64,000 bases of DNA from Mucilaginibacter galii. GTDB taxonomy: Bacteria; Bacteroidota; Bacteroidia; Sphingobacteriales; Sphingobacteriaceae. The stretch covers positions 372,001 to 436,000 of the forward strand of contig NZ_BMDO01000001.1 of assembly GCF_014635825.1 (NCBI RefSeq), written 5' to 3'. The notes beneath the pieces are model-generated. The model made no database searches. It was given only the letters and a program-made list of their open reading frames with translations, and was not told the DNA's origin. Numbering within the stretch: position 1 is the first letter of the stretch; the number at the start of each line of letters is the position of its first letter. Below are positions 27,155 to 36,428 of this stretch, one piece after another. A program made the translations under genes and the position numbers.

Positions 27155-28852
27155 TTGAACACATTACAAAAAACCCCCACCGGTATAAACGGCCTCGATC
27201 AAATAACTTTGGGAGGTTTGCCCACCGGCAGGCCAACCTTAATTTGCGGCAGTGCCGGCTGTGGCAAAACTCTTTTTTCGTTAGAATTTATTATACGTGG
27301 CGCACAGGAATATAATGAGCCCGGCGTATTTATAGCTTTCGAAGAAAAAGCTGAAGAACTGGCTGTTAATGTAGCTTCTTTAGGCTTTGATATTAACACT
27401 TTACAGGCAGAAAAAAAGATCAGGATAGATTACATTCATATTGACCGGAGCGAAATTGAGGAAACCGGCGAATACGATCTTGAGGGGCTTTTTATACGTT
27501 TGAACTATGCTATAGATAGTATTGGTGCCAAACGTGTGGTGTTAGATACTATTGAAAATCTATTTTCGGGATTAAATAATCAAACCATTTTACGTGCCGA
27601 ATTGCGCCGCTTGTTCCAATGGTTGAAAGATAAAGGCGTTACCGCTATTATAACCGGCGAACGAGGCGAAAGCTCGCTTACACGCCAAGGGTTGGAAGAA
27701 TATGTATCTGACTGCGTTATCTTGTTAGACCATCGCATTATCAACCAAATATCTACCCGCAGGCTACGTGTTGTAAAATACCGGGGCTCGGTACATGGCA
27801 CCAATGAATACCCTTTCTTAATTGACGAAGAAGGCATTTCAGTTTTGCCCGTTACCTCGTTGAAACTTAACAAACCAGTTTCCTCGGAGAGTACCTCTTC
27901 GGGCATTGAAGCGTTAGATGACATGCTGAGCAAAAAGGGTTTTTTTCGTGGCAGCAGCATTTTGGTATCGGGTACGGCAGGTACAGGTAAAACCAGTATT
28001 GCAGCCAGCTTTGCCTACGAAACATGTAACCGTGGTGAGAAGTGCCTTTTCTTTGCTTTTGAAGAATCTCCTCAGCAAATCATCCGTAATATGCACTCTA
28101 TAGGCATGGATCTAAAAACGCACATGGATAATGGCCTGCTGCAATTCTATTCATCCCGCCCTACCTTATACGGCTTAGAAATGCACCTGGTAGCCATACA
28201 TAAAGCTATCCGTAAGTTTAAGCCATCATCAATCGTACTCGACCCTATCACCAATTTGATCACCGTAGGTACCGTTAGCGAAGTAAAAGCTATGCTGGTA
28301 CGTTTAATAGACTTTTTGCAGGAAGAGCAAATAACTGTTATGTTTACTGCTTTAACTTTAAATACGGTAGTTAACGAGCAAACCGACGAAGGCGTATCAT
28401 CATTGGTTGACGCCTGGTTGTTGATTAAAGATATTGAATTGAACGGCGAGCGCAACCGGGGTTTATACATCATGAAATCGCGCGGTATGCATCACTCTAA
28501 CCAGGTTCGCGAATTTATTATCACCGATAAAGGGCTTGACCTTGTAGACGTATATCTGGGTCCCGATGGCGTACTGATAGGTTCGGCACGCGAGGCGCAC
28601 ATACTGCTCGAAGAAACCGGGCAGGTATTACATACGCACGCCATTGGCCGTAAAGACCGCGAACTGCTGCGCAAGCGCAAGGTGCTGGAGTCAAAAATTG
28701 AAAGTCTTAAAACGGAGTTCGAATCAACGGAAGAAGAATTGAACAAAATGTATATAGAAGAAGACTTGAAAAAGGAAATTATGGAGCAAACCCGTCAAAG
28801 AACAACGGATATGCGCCGGGGTAACAATAGTAATTTGAGCCCCGAAATATAA
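27155..28852 (+). CDS. kaiC: KaiC-like double-domain ATPase with C-terminal coiled coil
   Basis: A 565-residue RecA-fold tandem ATPase. The CI domain has Walker A GSAGCGKT (32-39) and the EE pair 63-64. CII has GTAGTGKT (273-280) and EE 303-304. The autophosphorylation position (S431/T432 in Synechococcus KaiC, within TDSHIST) aligns with TDEGVSS, giving S415/S416. Residues ~499-555 form a charged coiled coil beyond the usual KaiC end, as in the KaiA-independent Rhodobacter-type KaiC. The start is TTG at 27155: no in-frame ATG exists between the upstream stop at 27104 and the conserved TPTGINGLD start. It is first in an operon with two kaiB genes and a kinase. Confidence 0.95.
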   Translation: MNTLQKTPTGINGLDQITLGGLPTGRPTLICGSAGCGKTLFSLEFIIRGAQEYNEPGVFIAFEEKAEELAVNVASLGFDINTLQAEKKIRIDYIHIDRSEIEETGEYDLEGLFIRLNYAIDSIGAKRVVLDTIENLFSGLNNQTILRAELRRLFQWLKDKGVTAIITGERGESSLTRQGLEEYVSDCVILLDHRIINQISTRRLRVVKYRGSVHGTNEYPFLIDEEGISVLPVTSLKLNKPVSSESTSSGIEALDDMLSKKGFFRGSSILVSGTAGTGKTSIAASFAYETCNRGEKCLFFAFEESPQQIIRNMHSIGMDLKTHMDNGLLQFYSSRPTLYGLEMHLVAIHKAIRKFKPSSIVLDPITNLITVGTVSEVKAMLVRLIDFLQEEQITVMFTALTLNTVVNEQTDEGVSSLVDAWLLIKDIELNGERNRGLYIMKSRGMHHSNQVREFIITDKGLDLVDVYLGPDGVLIGSAREAHILLEETGQVLHTHAIGRKDRELLRKRKVLESKIESLKTEFESTEEELNKMYIEEDLKKEIMEQTRQRTTDMRRGNNSNLSPEI

Positions 28853-28887
28853 TTAACTCTTCTGTAATTAATATTAAACTGGAACAA

Positions 28888-29157
28888 ATGTACGAATTGA
28901 GGCTTTATGTAGCAGGTAAGACCACCAAATCGGTTACAGCACTTAGCAATTTGAAAAAATATTGTGAAGAGCACATGAAGGGTGAGTACACTATTGAGGT
29001 GATTGATTTGCTTATGTACCCTCAATTAGCCGAAGGCGATCAGATACTGGCCATACCAACTTTGGTGAAGAAAGTACCTGAGCCTGTACGTAAAATAATA
29101 GGCGACCTTTCAAATGAAGAAAAGGTTTTAGTGGGATTAGATATACGTCCGAAATAA
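28888..29157 (+). CDS. kaiB: KaiB
   Basis: An 89-residue thioredoxin-like protein. [54 protein letters not shown] and KVLVGLDI follow cyanobacterial KaiB almost block by block. KaiB switches fold and binds the CI ring of KaiC. It starts 35 bases after kaiC. Of the two KaiB copies here this is the closer to canonical and is the likely KaiC partner. Confidence 0.95.
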   Translation: MYELRLYVAGKTTKSVTALSNLKKYCEEHMKGEYTIEVIDLLMYPQLAEGDQILAIPTLVKKVPEPVRKIIGDLSNEEKVLVGLDIRPK

Positions 29158-29190
29158 ATTTTAGACAGAAGCAATTTTATATGCAGTATA

Positions 29191-29505
29191 ATGATTAAGG
29201 ACGGAGACCTGCCCGTGGATTGGGGCAAGGATGATGATTCGGTTTACCAGCTCAGATTATTTGTAACCGGCACATCTCCTGTATCTGTACGCGCCATTAA
29301 TAACCTGCAGATTATATTAGATACCCACTTGAAAAACAGGTTTGAACTCGAAATTATTGACGTGCACCAGCAGCCTATGCTGGTACAAAGCGATAACGTA
29401 ACGGCGGTGCCTATGCTCATTAAAAAGTATCCGGCGCCGGTGAGGCGCATGGTTGGCGACATGTCAGACACGGCAAAGGTTTTACGCGGACTTGGTTTAT
29501 CGTAA
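29191..29505 (+). CDS. Second, diverged KaiB-like protein
   Basis: A 104-residue KaiB-family protein with an extra ~17-residue acidic N-terminal extension (MIKDGDLPVDWGKDDD). The core YQLRLFVTGTSPVSVRAINNL, IIDVHQQPMLVQSDNV, AVPMLIKKYPAPVRRMVGDMS and KVLRGLGL keeps the KaiB pattern. LAEGD is replaced by LVQSD at the region preceding the fold-switch. It could compete with, or act instead of, the first KaiB, or bind the downstream kinase as in SasA-like N-terminal domains. The latter ideas are inference. Confidence 0.85.
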   Translation: MIKDGDLPVDWGKDDDSVYQLRLFVTGTSPVSVRAINNLQIILDTHLKNRFELEIIDVHQQPMLVQSDNVTAVPMLIKKYPAPVRRMVGDMSDTAKVLRGLGLS

Positions 29506-29517
29506 TTAATTGTTCAG

Positions 29518-31236
29518 GTGGAAAATACAAGATCATACCAGGAACTTCTTACCGAGCTTAACGAAATGCGTATACAGCTTGAAGAAGCTACCGATACCAT
29601 AGAGGCCATACGCTCGGGCGAAATTGATGCTTTAGTAGTGAAGGCTAATGACGGCCTGCAACTGTTCACGCTAAAAAGCGCCGATCATACCTACCGTATT
29701 TTCATAGAGCAAATGAGCGAGGGGGCCGTAACGCTTAATGAGGATGGCTATATCCTGTATTGTAACTCGCAGTTTGCAACGCTGGTAAACACCCCGTTAG
29801 AGAAAGTTACCGGCAAATCCATTTACAAATTCATTACCGAAGATTGCCAGGAAACCTGCGCCGAATACATAGCCAGAGCTTGGACGAGCAATGTAAAAGG
29901 CGAACTCCATATATTAGCGAGTGACGATGTAGAGGTTCCTGTATTGCTTTCGTTAAAAACCCTAAATTTGGATGAAGGCTTGTCTATGAGCGTTATCCTT
30001 ACCGATTTAACCGAACAAAAAGAGACACAAAAGCTGCTGGAGCATAAAAATGCTCAGTTAGAGGAAGCGCAAAAAATAGCCCAGCACCTTAATGCCAATC
30101 TTGAAGTTACGGTTAAGGAGCGCACCCATGAGTTACAGATCAACATTGAGGAAAAAACAAGGGTTGAAGAAGAGCTGCGCCATAACCAGGAACGCCTTAC
30201 CCGTGTACTCGAAACCATGGCCGAAGGTGTGGGTATTGTAGATGCAAAGGGTAAATTAATTTATGCTAACCCCATGGCACAGAAGATATTAGGCCTCAAG
30301 CAAAGCACAATACTCGAGCGCACTTACGATGACCCGCAATGGGAAAACCTGCGTATAGACGGTACACCCCTGCCATCGCATGAGCATCCTATGTCGGTAA
30401 TGATGGCTACGCGCAAACCCTTGTTTGACCAGGAAATATCCGTACAACCTCCTGATGATGAGCGTTTTTATATCTCTATAAACGCGGCGCCACTGCTTGA
30501 TGAGCATGGCGAGGTTACAGGAGGTATAGGTACCTTTATGGATGTAACCCAACGCCGCAAAAGTATACAGCATAAAGATGAGTTTATAAGCGTGGCCAGC
30601 CACGAACTGCGCACACCGGTTACCACCTTGCAGGCTTCGTTGCAATTGCTTAGCCGCATGAAGGATAACCCATCTAACGTTATGTTACCCAAGCTTATAG
30701 ATCAGGCTAACAAGAGCCTTAACCGGGTAAGCGTGCTTATAGAAGATCTGCTGAATGCCACCAAAATGACCGATGGCCAGCTGCACCTCATCAAAACCCC
30801 TACTACGCTGTCGGGGCTGTTGCAAGACTGTTGCAACCATGTGCTTACAGGCCATACCCACTACCTCACCACCAGCGGCGATATGGAACTGCAGGCCAAT
30901 ATAGATGCCGACAAAATTGAGCAGGTAATTACCAACCTAGTCAATAATGCCATAAAATACGCTCCCAATTCGCAGGAAATACTGGTCAATATAGCTCGTG
31001 AGGGCAATTTTGCCAAAATCTCCATTACCGATAAGGGCCAGGGTATACCGCCCGAAAAGCTACCCTATTTGTTCGATAGATACTACCGGGTAGACAGCAG
31101 CGGCAAGCAATATTCGGGCTTAGGTTTGGGTTTATACATTTGTGCCGAGATAGTAAAAAGGCATAACGGCGACATTGGTGCCGATAGCCATTTAGGCCAG
31201 GGCAGTACATTTTGGTTCACATTACCGCTCAATTAG
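29518..31236 (+). CDS. PAS sensor histidine kinase of the kai operon
   Basis: A 572-residue soluble kinase with a GTG start at 29518, 12 bases after the second kaiB. Order: an N-terminal helix (about 1-45), PAS (about 58-168), coiled coil (about 168-222), a second PAS (about 225-345), HisKA with H362 in SHELRTP, and HATPase_c with NNAIKYAPNS, DKGQGIPP and GLGLGLYI. No membrane span is present. There is no KaiB-like SasA domain, but the operon position makes it the likely output partner of KaiC. No receiver is attached, and the nearest response regulator is at 36429. Confidence 0.9.
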   Translation: MENTRSYQELLTELNEMRIQLEEATDTIEAIRSGEIDALVVKANDGLQLFTLKSADHTYRIFIEQMSEGAVTLNEDGYILYCNSQFATLVNTPLEKVTGKSIYKFITEDCQETCAEYIARAWTSNVKGELHILASDDVEVPVLLSLKTLNLDEGLSMSVILTDLTEQKETQKLLEHKNAQLEEAQKIAQHLNANLEVTVKERTHELQINIEEKTRVEEELRHNQERLTRVLETMAEGVGIVDAKGKLIYANPMAQKILGLKQSTILERTYDDPQWENLRIDGTPLPSHEHPMSVMMATRKPLFDQEISVQPPDDERFYISINAAPLLDEHGEVTGGIGTFMDVTQRRKSIQHKDEFISVASHELRTPVTTLQASLQLLSRMKDNPSNVMLPKLIDQANKSLNRVSVLIEDLLNATKMTDGQLHLIKTPTTLSGLLQDCCNHVLTGHTHYLTTSGDMELQANIDADKIEQVITNLVNNAIKYAPNSQEILVNIAREGNFAKISITDKGQGIPPEKLPYLFDRYYRVDSSGKQYSGLGLGLYICAEIVKRHNGDIGADSHLGQGSTFWFTLPLN

Positions 31237-31652
31237 GTTCAAAAAAGTAGGAATAAATACAATATTCCTCAAAAAACCTCCATTTTTCTTCATTTAATTA
31301 CACGCGGATAATCAGCCTTTCTATTTCGGCAAAAACTGTCTAAAATTACGGGTTTTAAAACTTGCCGGGGCTTGAGCCATCGGTGTCCGAAATCAAAAAT
31401 TCTATCAGAAAAAATGGTGGGCGGAAGGGTACTCGTCATCCCTTTATAAAAAACTGCCGGGGCCGGGTTTTATACCCGGTTAATAAACCTATCTTTGATG
31501 ATGCTTTCATCAAAGCTAATCACAAGCCAATACCGTTAATCTTTATCCGGGGAAACAGGTTTAAATCTCATGCTGCTTTTTCCTTATCCCATATTTTAAG
31601 ATTATACTTATACCATTATAATTTTTCATTTTATTTATAGCTGTCCCTGGAG
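31237..31652. other. Non-coding gap with two hairpins between the kai operon and cheBR
   Basis: About 400 bases. Hairpins CCGGGT/ACCCGG (31463-31479) and CTTTGATG/CATCAAAG (31493-31515) stand 14 bases apart. A low-quality 92-codon frame with a TTG start lies here but has no recognisable content. The promoter for the next gene begins at 31653. Confidence 0.5.
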
Positions 31653-31685
31653 TTGCAACAACAGGATATAGCATACATATTTTTG
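31653..31685 (+). promoter_or_regulatory. Promoter of the CheB-CheR-PAS gene
   Basis: TTG (31653-31655) and TATTTTTG (31678-31685, exact TAnnTTTG) are separated by 22 bases. The ATG is at 31695, so the mRNA leader would be only about 5 bases. The in-frame TTG at 31653 is the -33 element, not a start codon. Confidence 0.6.
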
Positions 31686-31694
31686 TACTTACCT

Positions 31695-34592
31695 ATGAGT
31701 AAAAGAAGCAATGACAGTGCGAAGCTTCAAAAGAGCCGTTCGTTTCCGGTAGTGTGTTTAGGCGGCTCAGCAGGTGCATTTGCGGCATTCGAGAAGTTTT
31801 TCACACACATGCCGTCAGATAGCGGGATGGCCTTTGTTATTGTAATGCACCTCGACCCTAACCACAAGGGCCAAATTGCCGAACTGATCAGGAATTTTAC
31901 CTCCATGCCCGTACATGAAGCATTAGATGGGGTACAAATAGAGCCAAACCATATTTACATCATTCCGCCTAATAAGGATATTGGCATTCATAACCGCAAA
32001 CTGTTGCTGTTAAACATTACCAAGCCCCACGGCTACCGCCAGCCTATTGACTACTTTTTGCAAAGCCTGGCCGACGACCAATGGAACAAGGCCGTAGGCA
32101 TCATATTTTCGGGCATGGGCTCTGATGGCGAAACGGGCGTACGAATGATCAAAGAAAAGCTGGGCATGGTGATGGTGCAAGACCCCGAAACTGCCCAATA
32201 CAACAGCATGCCACTGGCCGCTATTGACACCAACCTGGCCGATTATGTGCTGGCCCCTGAGGAAATGCCCATCAAACTCATCCAATACCTTAACCACCCG
32301 GTACTAACCGAAGACCCTTCAGATCAGGCCCGCTCCGAGATCAGGAATGCGCACTCGGTACAAAAAATACTGATGCTGCTGCGCTCGCACACCGGTCACG
32401 ATTTTTCGCTGTATAAAAAGAGCACCATTCTACGCCGGATAGACCGCCGCGTGGCCTACCACCAGCTGCCCGACTATGTGCAGTACGTAAACTACCTGCG
32501 CGAAAATCCGCAGGAAATTGATGTGCTGTTTAACGAACTGCTGATAGGTGTAACCAAGTTTTTCCGCGATTCTGCAGCTCACGATGCTTTAAAGATAAAG
32601 CTGGGCGGCCTTATACGCAATAAAGAAAATTCGGAACCCATTAGGGTATGGATAGCCGGTTGCTCTACCGGCGAGGAAGCTTACTCGGTAGCCATGGTCA
32701 TTATTGAGATCCTGGATTCCTGGCCACAAAAAAAGCTGCCTAAAGTGCAAATATTTGCCACCGATCTTGATGCCGATGCCATTGAGCATGCACGCACCGG
32801 TGTATACCATAGCAATATTGTGGCCGATGTAACGCCCGAACGCTTAGAGCGTTTCTTTACCTATACCGATGCCTCTTATACCATTAAGAAAGACCTACGC
32901 GAAATGATCGTATTTGCGCAGCACAACTTAATTAAAGATGCTCCCTTTACCAAGCTCGACTTGCTTTGCTGCCGCAACGTAATGATCTATTTGACCACCG
33001 AGCTGCAAAAAAAGATCATCCCGGTATTTCATTATGCGCTGCGCAATAAGGGGCTCATGTTTTTGGGCCCTGCCGAAACCATTGGAGGCTTTACCGATAT
33101 GTTTGTATCGGTAGAGCCTAAGTGGAAAATATTTGAGGCCAAAGAAGGTAAACCGGCTATCAACAAAATGATAGATTTTCCTTTTCATGTTGCCCGCCAG
33201 CCAACCTCCATTTTGCGTATCGAAGACAATGAAAAATCAATGCCTAAACTCCCCATTGTAGAAGCCTATAACAAAATACTATTAGAGTATTACACCCCGG
33301 CATCGGTATTAATTAACGATAAAGGCGATATTTTATTTACCAACGGCAAAACCGGCCGCTACCTTGAGCTGCCCAGCGGCGAGGCCGTAATGAACGTGCA
33401 CAAAATGGCACGCGAAGAGCTTAAATATGTATTAGGCAACATTATACACCAGGCCCGAACGCAAAAAACGCCCATAAAAGTTAACAATATAAAAATTAAG
33501 GATGGCAGCCAAACCCGGCTGGTTAATTTGCAGGCTGCCCTCATGAACGAATCGGCTCTGAGCAGTTTAATGCTTATTGCATTTGAAGATATGGGTATGG
33601 TAAAAAAAGCCAGCCGCCGTACCGACAGCGAAAACAGCTTGCCTGATAAAGCGGTGGGCGACCTGGAAAAAGAACTCTTTTATACCAAACAGCAATTGCA
33701 TAGCACCATAGAACAAATGGAAACCTCGTTAGAAGAACTAAAATCTACCAACGAGGAATTGCAAAGCACTAACGAGGAACTGCAAAGCACTAACGAAGAA
33801 TCGTTAACTACGAAAGAGGAAATGCAATCGCTTAACGAGGAATTGATGACCGTTAACATGCAATACCAATCGAAAGCCGAAGAGCTTACCCGTTTAAACA
33901 ACGATATGAAGAACCTGCTCGACAGTACCGAGATAGGCACCATATTTTTAAACAACGATCTTGAAATACTACGATACACCCCGCAAATAAGCAAATTGTT
34001 CAACATCATTCCTATTGATGTGGGCCGTTCGCTTTCGCATGTGGTATCTAACTTTGATTATGACGTGTTAGAAAGCAATATACTCGAAGTAATTGATCGC
34101 TTACTCATTAAAGAAATTGAAATAAAAACCAAGGCTAATGATTGGTACCGCGTACGTATTATGCCTTACCGCACCTTAGATAATTTTATATCGGGGGCTG
34201 TGCTTACCTTCACGCTCATTACCAGCTATAAAGAAATGGAATACGAGTTAAAGGCGCTTAAAAAGTACACCACCGGCATGATCAATAAAACAGATCAGCC
34301 TACAGTAATACTTAACTGGAAACTGGATATTTTGAACGTGAACCACAGCTTTGAGCAAGCTTTTCATATAAACGATTATACCGAGGGCCAGCTTAACTTT
34401 ATACAGTTCGCAGAAAATACATGGAAAGACGCCTTACTGCCTGCCGTGCTTGAGCAGTGGAGCGCCGGTAAAAACACTCCGCCTGTTATAGTAAACAACA
34501 GGGGTGTTAATTACCAAATTACGGCAGAGCATATTGGCGAAGAAAATGTAAACGAAAGGCAACTTATTTTGGTCACTATAAAACAGCAGTAA
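31695..34592 (+). CDS. CheB-CheR fusion with coiled coil and PAS domains
   Basis: A 965-residue signalling protein. The N-terminal CheB methylesterase domain has GGSAG, MHLDPNHKG and GMGSDGETG, covering the Ser/His/Asp triad. A CheR methyltransferase domain follows (LRSHTGHDFS, AGCSTGEEAYS for SAM, LLCCRNVMIYL), then a coiled coil with STNEELQ repeats and PAS-like regions to the C-terminus. No CheB receiver domain is present. In Bacteroidota such fusions occur without chemotaxis operons and are thought to modify or relay signals rather than control flagella. It is followed 13 bases later by a histidine kinase. Confidence 0.9.
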   Translation: MSKRSNDSAKLQKSRSFPVVCLGGSAGAFAAFEKFFTHMPSDSGMAFVIVMHLDPNHKGQIAELIRNFTSMPVHEALDGVQIEPNHIYIIPPNKDIGIHNRKLLLLNITKPHGYRQPIDYFLQSLADDQWNKAVGIIFSGMGSDGETGVRMIKEKLGMVMVQDPETAQYNSMPLAAIDTNLADYVLAPEEMPIKLIQYLNHPVLTEDPSDQARSEIRNAHSVQKILMLLRSHTGHDFSLYKKSTILRRIDRRVAYHQLPDYVQYVNYLRENPQEIDVLFNELLIGVTKFFRDSAAHDALKIKLGGLIRNKENSEPIRVWIAGCSTGEEAYSVAMVIIEILDSWPQKKLPKVQIFATDLDADAIEHARTGVYHSNIVADVTPERLERFFTYTDASYTIKKDLREMIVFAQHNLIKDAPFTKLDLLCCRNVMIYLTTELQKKIIPVFHYALRNKGLMFLGPAETIGGFTDMFVSVEPKWKIFEAKEGKPAINKMIDFPFHVARQPTSILRIEDNEKSMPKLPIVEAYNKILLEYYTPASVLINDKGDILFTNGKTGRYLELPSGEAVMNVHKMAREELKYVLGNIIHQARTQKTPIKVNNIKIKDGSQTRLVNLQAALMNESALSSLMLIAFEDMGMVKKASRRTDSENSLPDKAVGDLEKELFYTKQQLHSTIEQMETSLEELKSTNEELQSTNEELQSTNEESLTTKEEMQSLNEELMTVNMQYQSKAEELTRLNNDMKNLLDSTEIGTIFLNNDLEILRYTPQISKLFNIIPIDVGRSLSHVVSNFDYDVLESNILEVIDRLLIKEIEIKTKANDWYRVRIMPYRTLDNFISGAVLTFTLITSYKEMEYELKALKKYTTGMINKTDQPTVILNWKLDILNVNHSFEQAFHINDYTEGQLNFIQFAENTWKDALLPAVLEQWSAGKNTPPVIVNNRGVNYQITAEHIGEENVNERQLILVTIKQQ

Positions 34593-34605
34593 TTACCACC
34601 CGGCT

Positions 34606-36219
34606 TTGAAAAAGAAAAAAACCATTACCGATGAATCTGCATTTTCACAATTACGCGCTAATGCCGAAGGTGTTATTGATAGCGGCAATTACAATGGCCA
34701 GCCCTATGGCGAAAAAGATGTAAATACACTTTTTCAGGAGCTGCAGGTGCACCAGATTGAGCTGGAAATGCAGAACGACGAATTGCGCATAGCCAACGAG
34801 GAGTTGGAAATGCAGCAAATGAAGTTTTCGGGCATTTATGACCTGGCCCCCATTGGTTATTTTATTTTAGATAAGAACGGTTATATTGAAGAGGTAAACA
34901 CGGCCGGCTTAAATCTTATAGATGCCGGCAGGGGCAGTATTAAACAAAAGCGCTTAAAGCATTTTATAGCACCCGATTATGCTGACATATATGAGCAGTT
35001 TCATAAGCGGCTGCTCACCTCGCCGGTTAAGCAAAGCTGCCAGCTCAAAATTTTATCGGTCGGCGGGCGCGAGTTTTATGCACAAATGGAGGGTATTACC
35101 ATTAATACCTCTTTTAACCTCAAGCTGCAATACTACGTAGCGGTAATTGATATTACCGAAAGTATACGGTCTGAGCAGGTATTGGCCGAAACCAAAGAGC
35201 GGTTAGAGCTGTCGCTCAATGCATCATCATCGGGCGTGTGGGAACTTAATATAGATACCATGCAAATGTACCTCGACAAGACAAACCTCCGGCTGTGTAA
35301 TATAAAGCAAGCCGGGTTTGATGGCAACTACTATTCATTTATAAAACTTATACACCCCGAAGACCAGGCCATGGTTGACCAGCTTTTCAGAACGGCCATT
35401 AACGCCCAAAGCGAAATAGATCTTGTTTGCCGTTTTGCAGGTTCAAATACCAGGGTATGCTATGCTGCCCTGCGCGGGCACCAGGTTGTAAAGCCCGATA
35501 TGAGCAAGTGTATTACCGGTATCATGACCGATGTTACGGAGAAAAAGCAACGCGAGCAAGAAGCCGAGCTATTGAAAATAAAGCATCAGCAGCACGTAAC
35601 CACGGCAACCCTTTATGCCGAAGAGAACGAACGCAAACGCATAAGCGAAGCCCTGCACGATAGTGTGAGTCAGTTGCTATACGGCATAAAAATACAGTTG
35701 AACCAGCTAAACACACCACAAACACCCCCCGAAGCCTACCAGCGTATAAACCAACTATTAAATATAGCCATTCAAGAAACGCGCAATATATCGTTTGAGC
35801 TGGCACCATCTGTATTAACAGATTTTGGCCTGCGTGTTACCGTAAACGAACTGGCAAAAAGGCTGTCTACCCCACAGCTACACATTAAAACCAAGATAAC
35901 CGGCTTTAATAACCGTTTAGACATCTTACTCGAGATCTGCATTTTCCGCATTGTACAGGAGCTTATAAATAACTGCATGAAACATGCCGAGGCCAGCCTC
36001 ATCAGCGTAGAACTTTTTCAAAACTCAGGTATAGATATCATCGTTAAAGACAATGGCCGGGGTTTTGACGTTAAAGCTTTAGATACTGTGCCCAAAGGCG
36101 CAGGTATAAGCAGTATTAGAAACAGGCTGAGTTTATATAACGGCAATTTAACCATTAAATCGGCACCGGGGCGGGGTACCAGCATCATTATAAAACTAAA
36201 CAACCCGGTAAGTATTTGA
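34606..36219 (+). CDS. PAS histidine kinase, HisKA_3 (NarX/DegS) type
   Basis: A 537-residue soluble kinase. The TTG start at 34606 is chosen because the first internal ATG would remove the conserved N-terminal LRANAEGVI and VHQIELEMQNDEL region. A PAS domain lies at about 75-195 and a second, PAS_3-like, at about 200-325. The HisKA_3 dimerisation domain has H351 in ALHDSVSQLLYG, and the HATPase has DNGRGFD and GAGISSIRNR. HisKA_3 kinases pair with NarL/LuxR regulators, and one follows at 36429. It is cotranscribed with the CheB-CheR fusion. Confidence 0.9.
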   Translation: MKKKKTITDESAFSQLRANAEGVIDSGNYNGQPYGEKDVNTLFQELQVHQIELEMQNDELRIANEELEMQQMKFSGIYDLAPIGYFILDKNGYIEEVNTAGLNLIDAGRGSIKQKRLKHFIAPDYADIYEQFHKRLLTSPVKQSCQLKILSVGGREFYAQMEGITINTSFNLKLQYYVAVIDITESIRSEQVLAETKERLELSLNASSSGVWELNIDTMQMYLDKTNLRLCNIKQAGFDGNYYSFIKLIHPEDQAMVDQLFRTAINAQSEIDLVCRFAGSNTRVCYAALRGHQVVKPDMSKCITGIMTDVTEKKQREQEAELLKIKHQQHVTTATLYAEENERKRISEALHDSVSQLLYGIKIQLNQLNTPQTPPEAYQRINQLLNIAIQETRNISFELAPSVLTDFGLRVTVNELAKRLSTPQLHIKTKITGFNNRLDILLEICIFRIVQELINNCMKHAEASLISVELFQNSGIDIIVKDNGRGFDVKALDTVPKGAGISSIRNRLSLYNGNLTIKSAPGRGTSIIIKLNNPVSI

Positions 36220-36280
36220 AACGATAGCGTAAATGAGTGAATTAAAAAGAATCATTGCTGTTGGCGCATAGGCCGGAGGA

Positions 36281-36305
36281 TTTAATCACATTTAATGTGA
36301 TTAAA
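36281..36305. promoter_or_regulatory. 25-bp palindrome upstream of the response regulator
   Basis: TTTAATCACAT and ATGTGATTAAA are perfect 11-base arms around TTA, about 125 bases before the regulator ATG. There is no T-run directly after it, so an operator (perhaps for the NarL-type protein itself) is as likely as a terminator. Confidence 0.5.
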
Positions 36306-36428
36306 CAACAATTTGAAAAAGATGAATATTGTTTAAAAGAAATATTTTAAACCATTAATATAACTTGCACTCTCATACTTAATATGCGCTATTACGCTAC
36401 CATACCACATACCTAATTAAAATACAAT

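Noticed and set aside
27155..29505. Complete cyanobacterial-type clock
   Set aside because: No kaiA gene or KaiA-like sequence is present, and the output kinase lacks a KaiB-like sensor domain.
31362..31640. 92-codon frame upstream of the CheB-CheR gene
   Set aside because: TTG start, unusual composition and hairpins inside; it looks like non-coding leader sequence.
36281..36305. Terminator after the HisKA_3 kinase
   Set aside because: The stem is AT-rich and is not followed by a T-run, so I list it as a regulatory palindrome instead.
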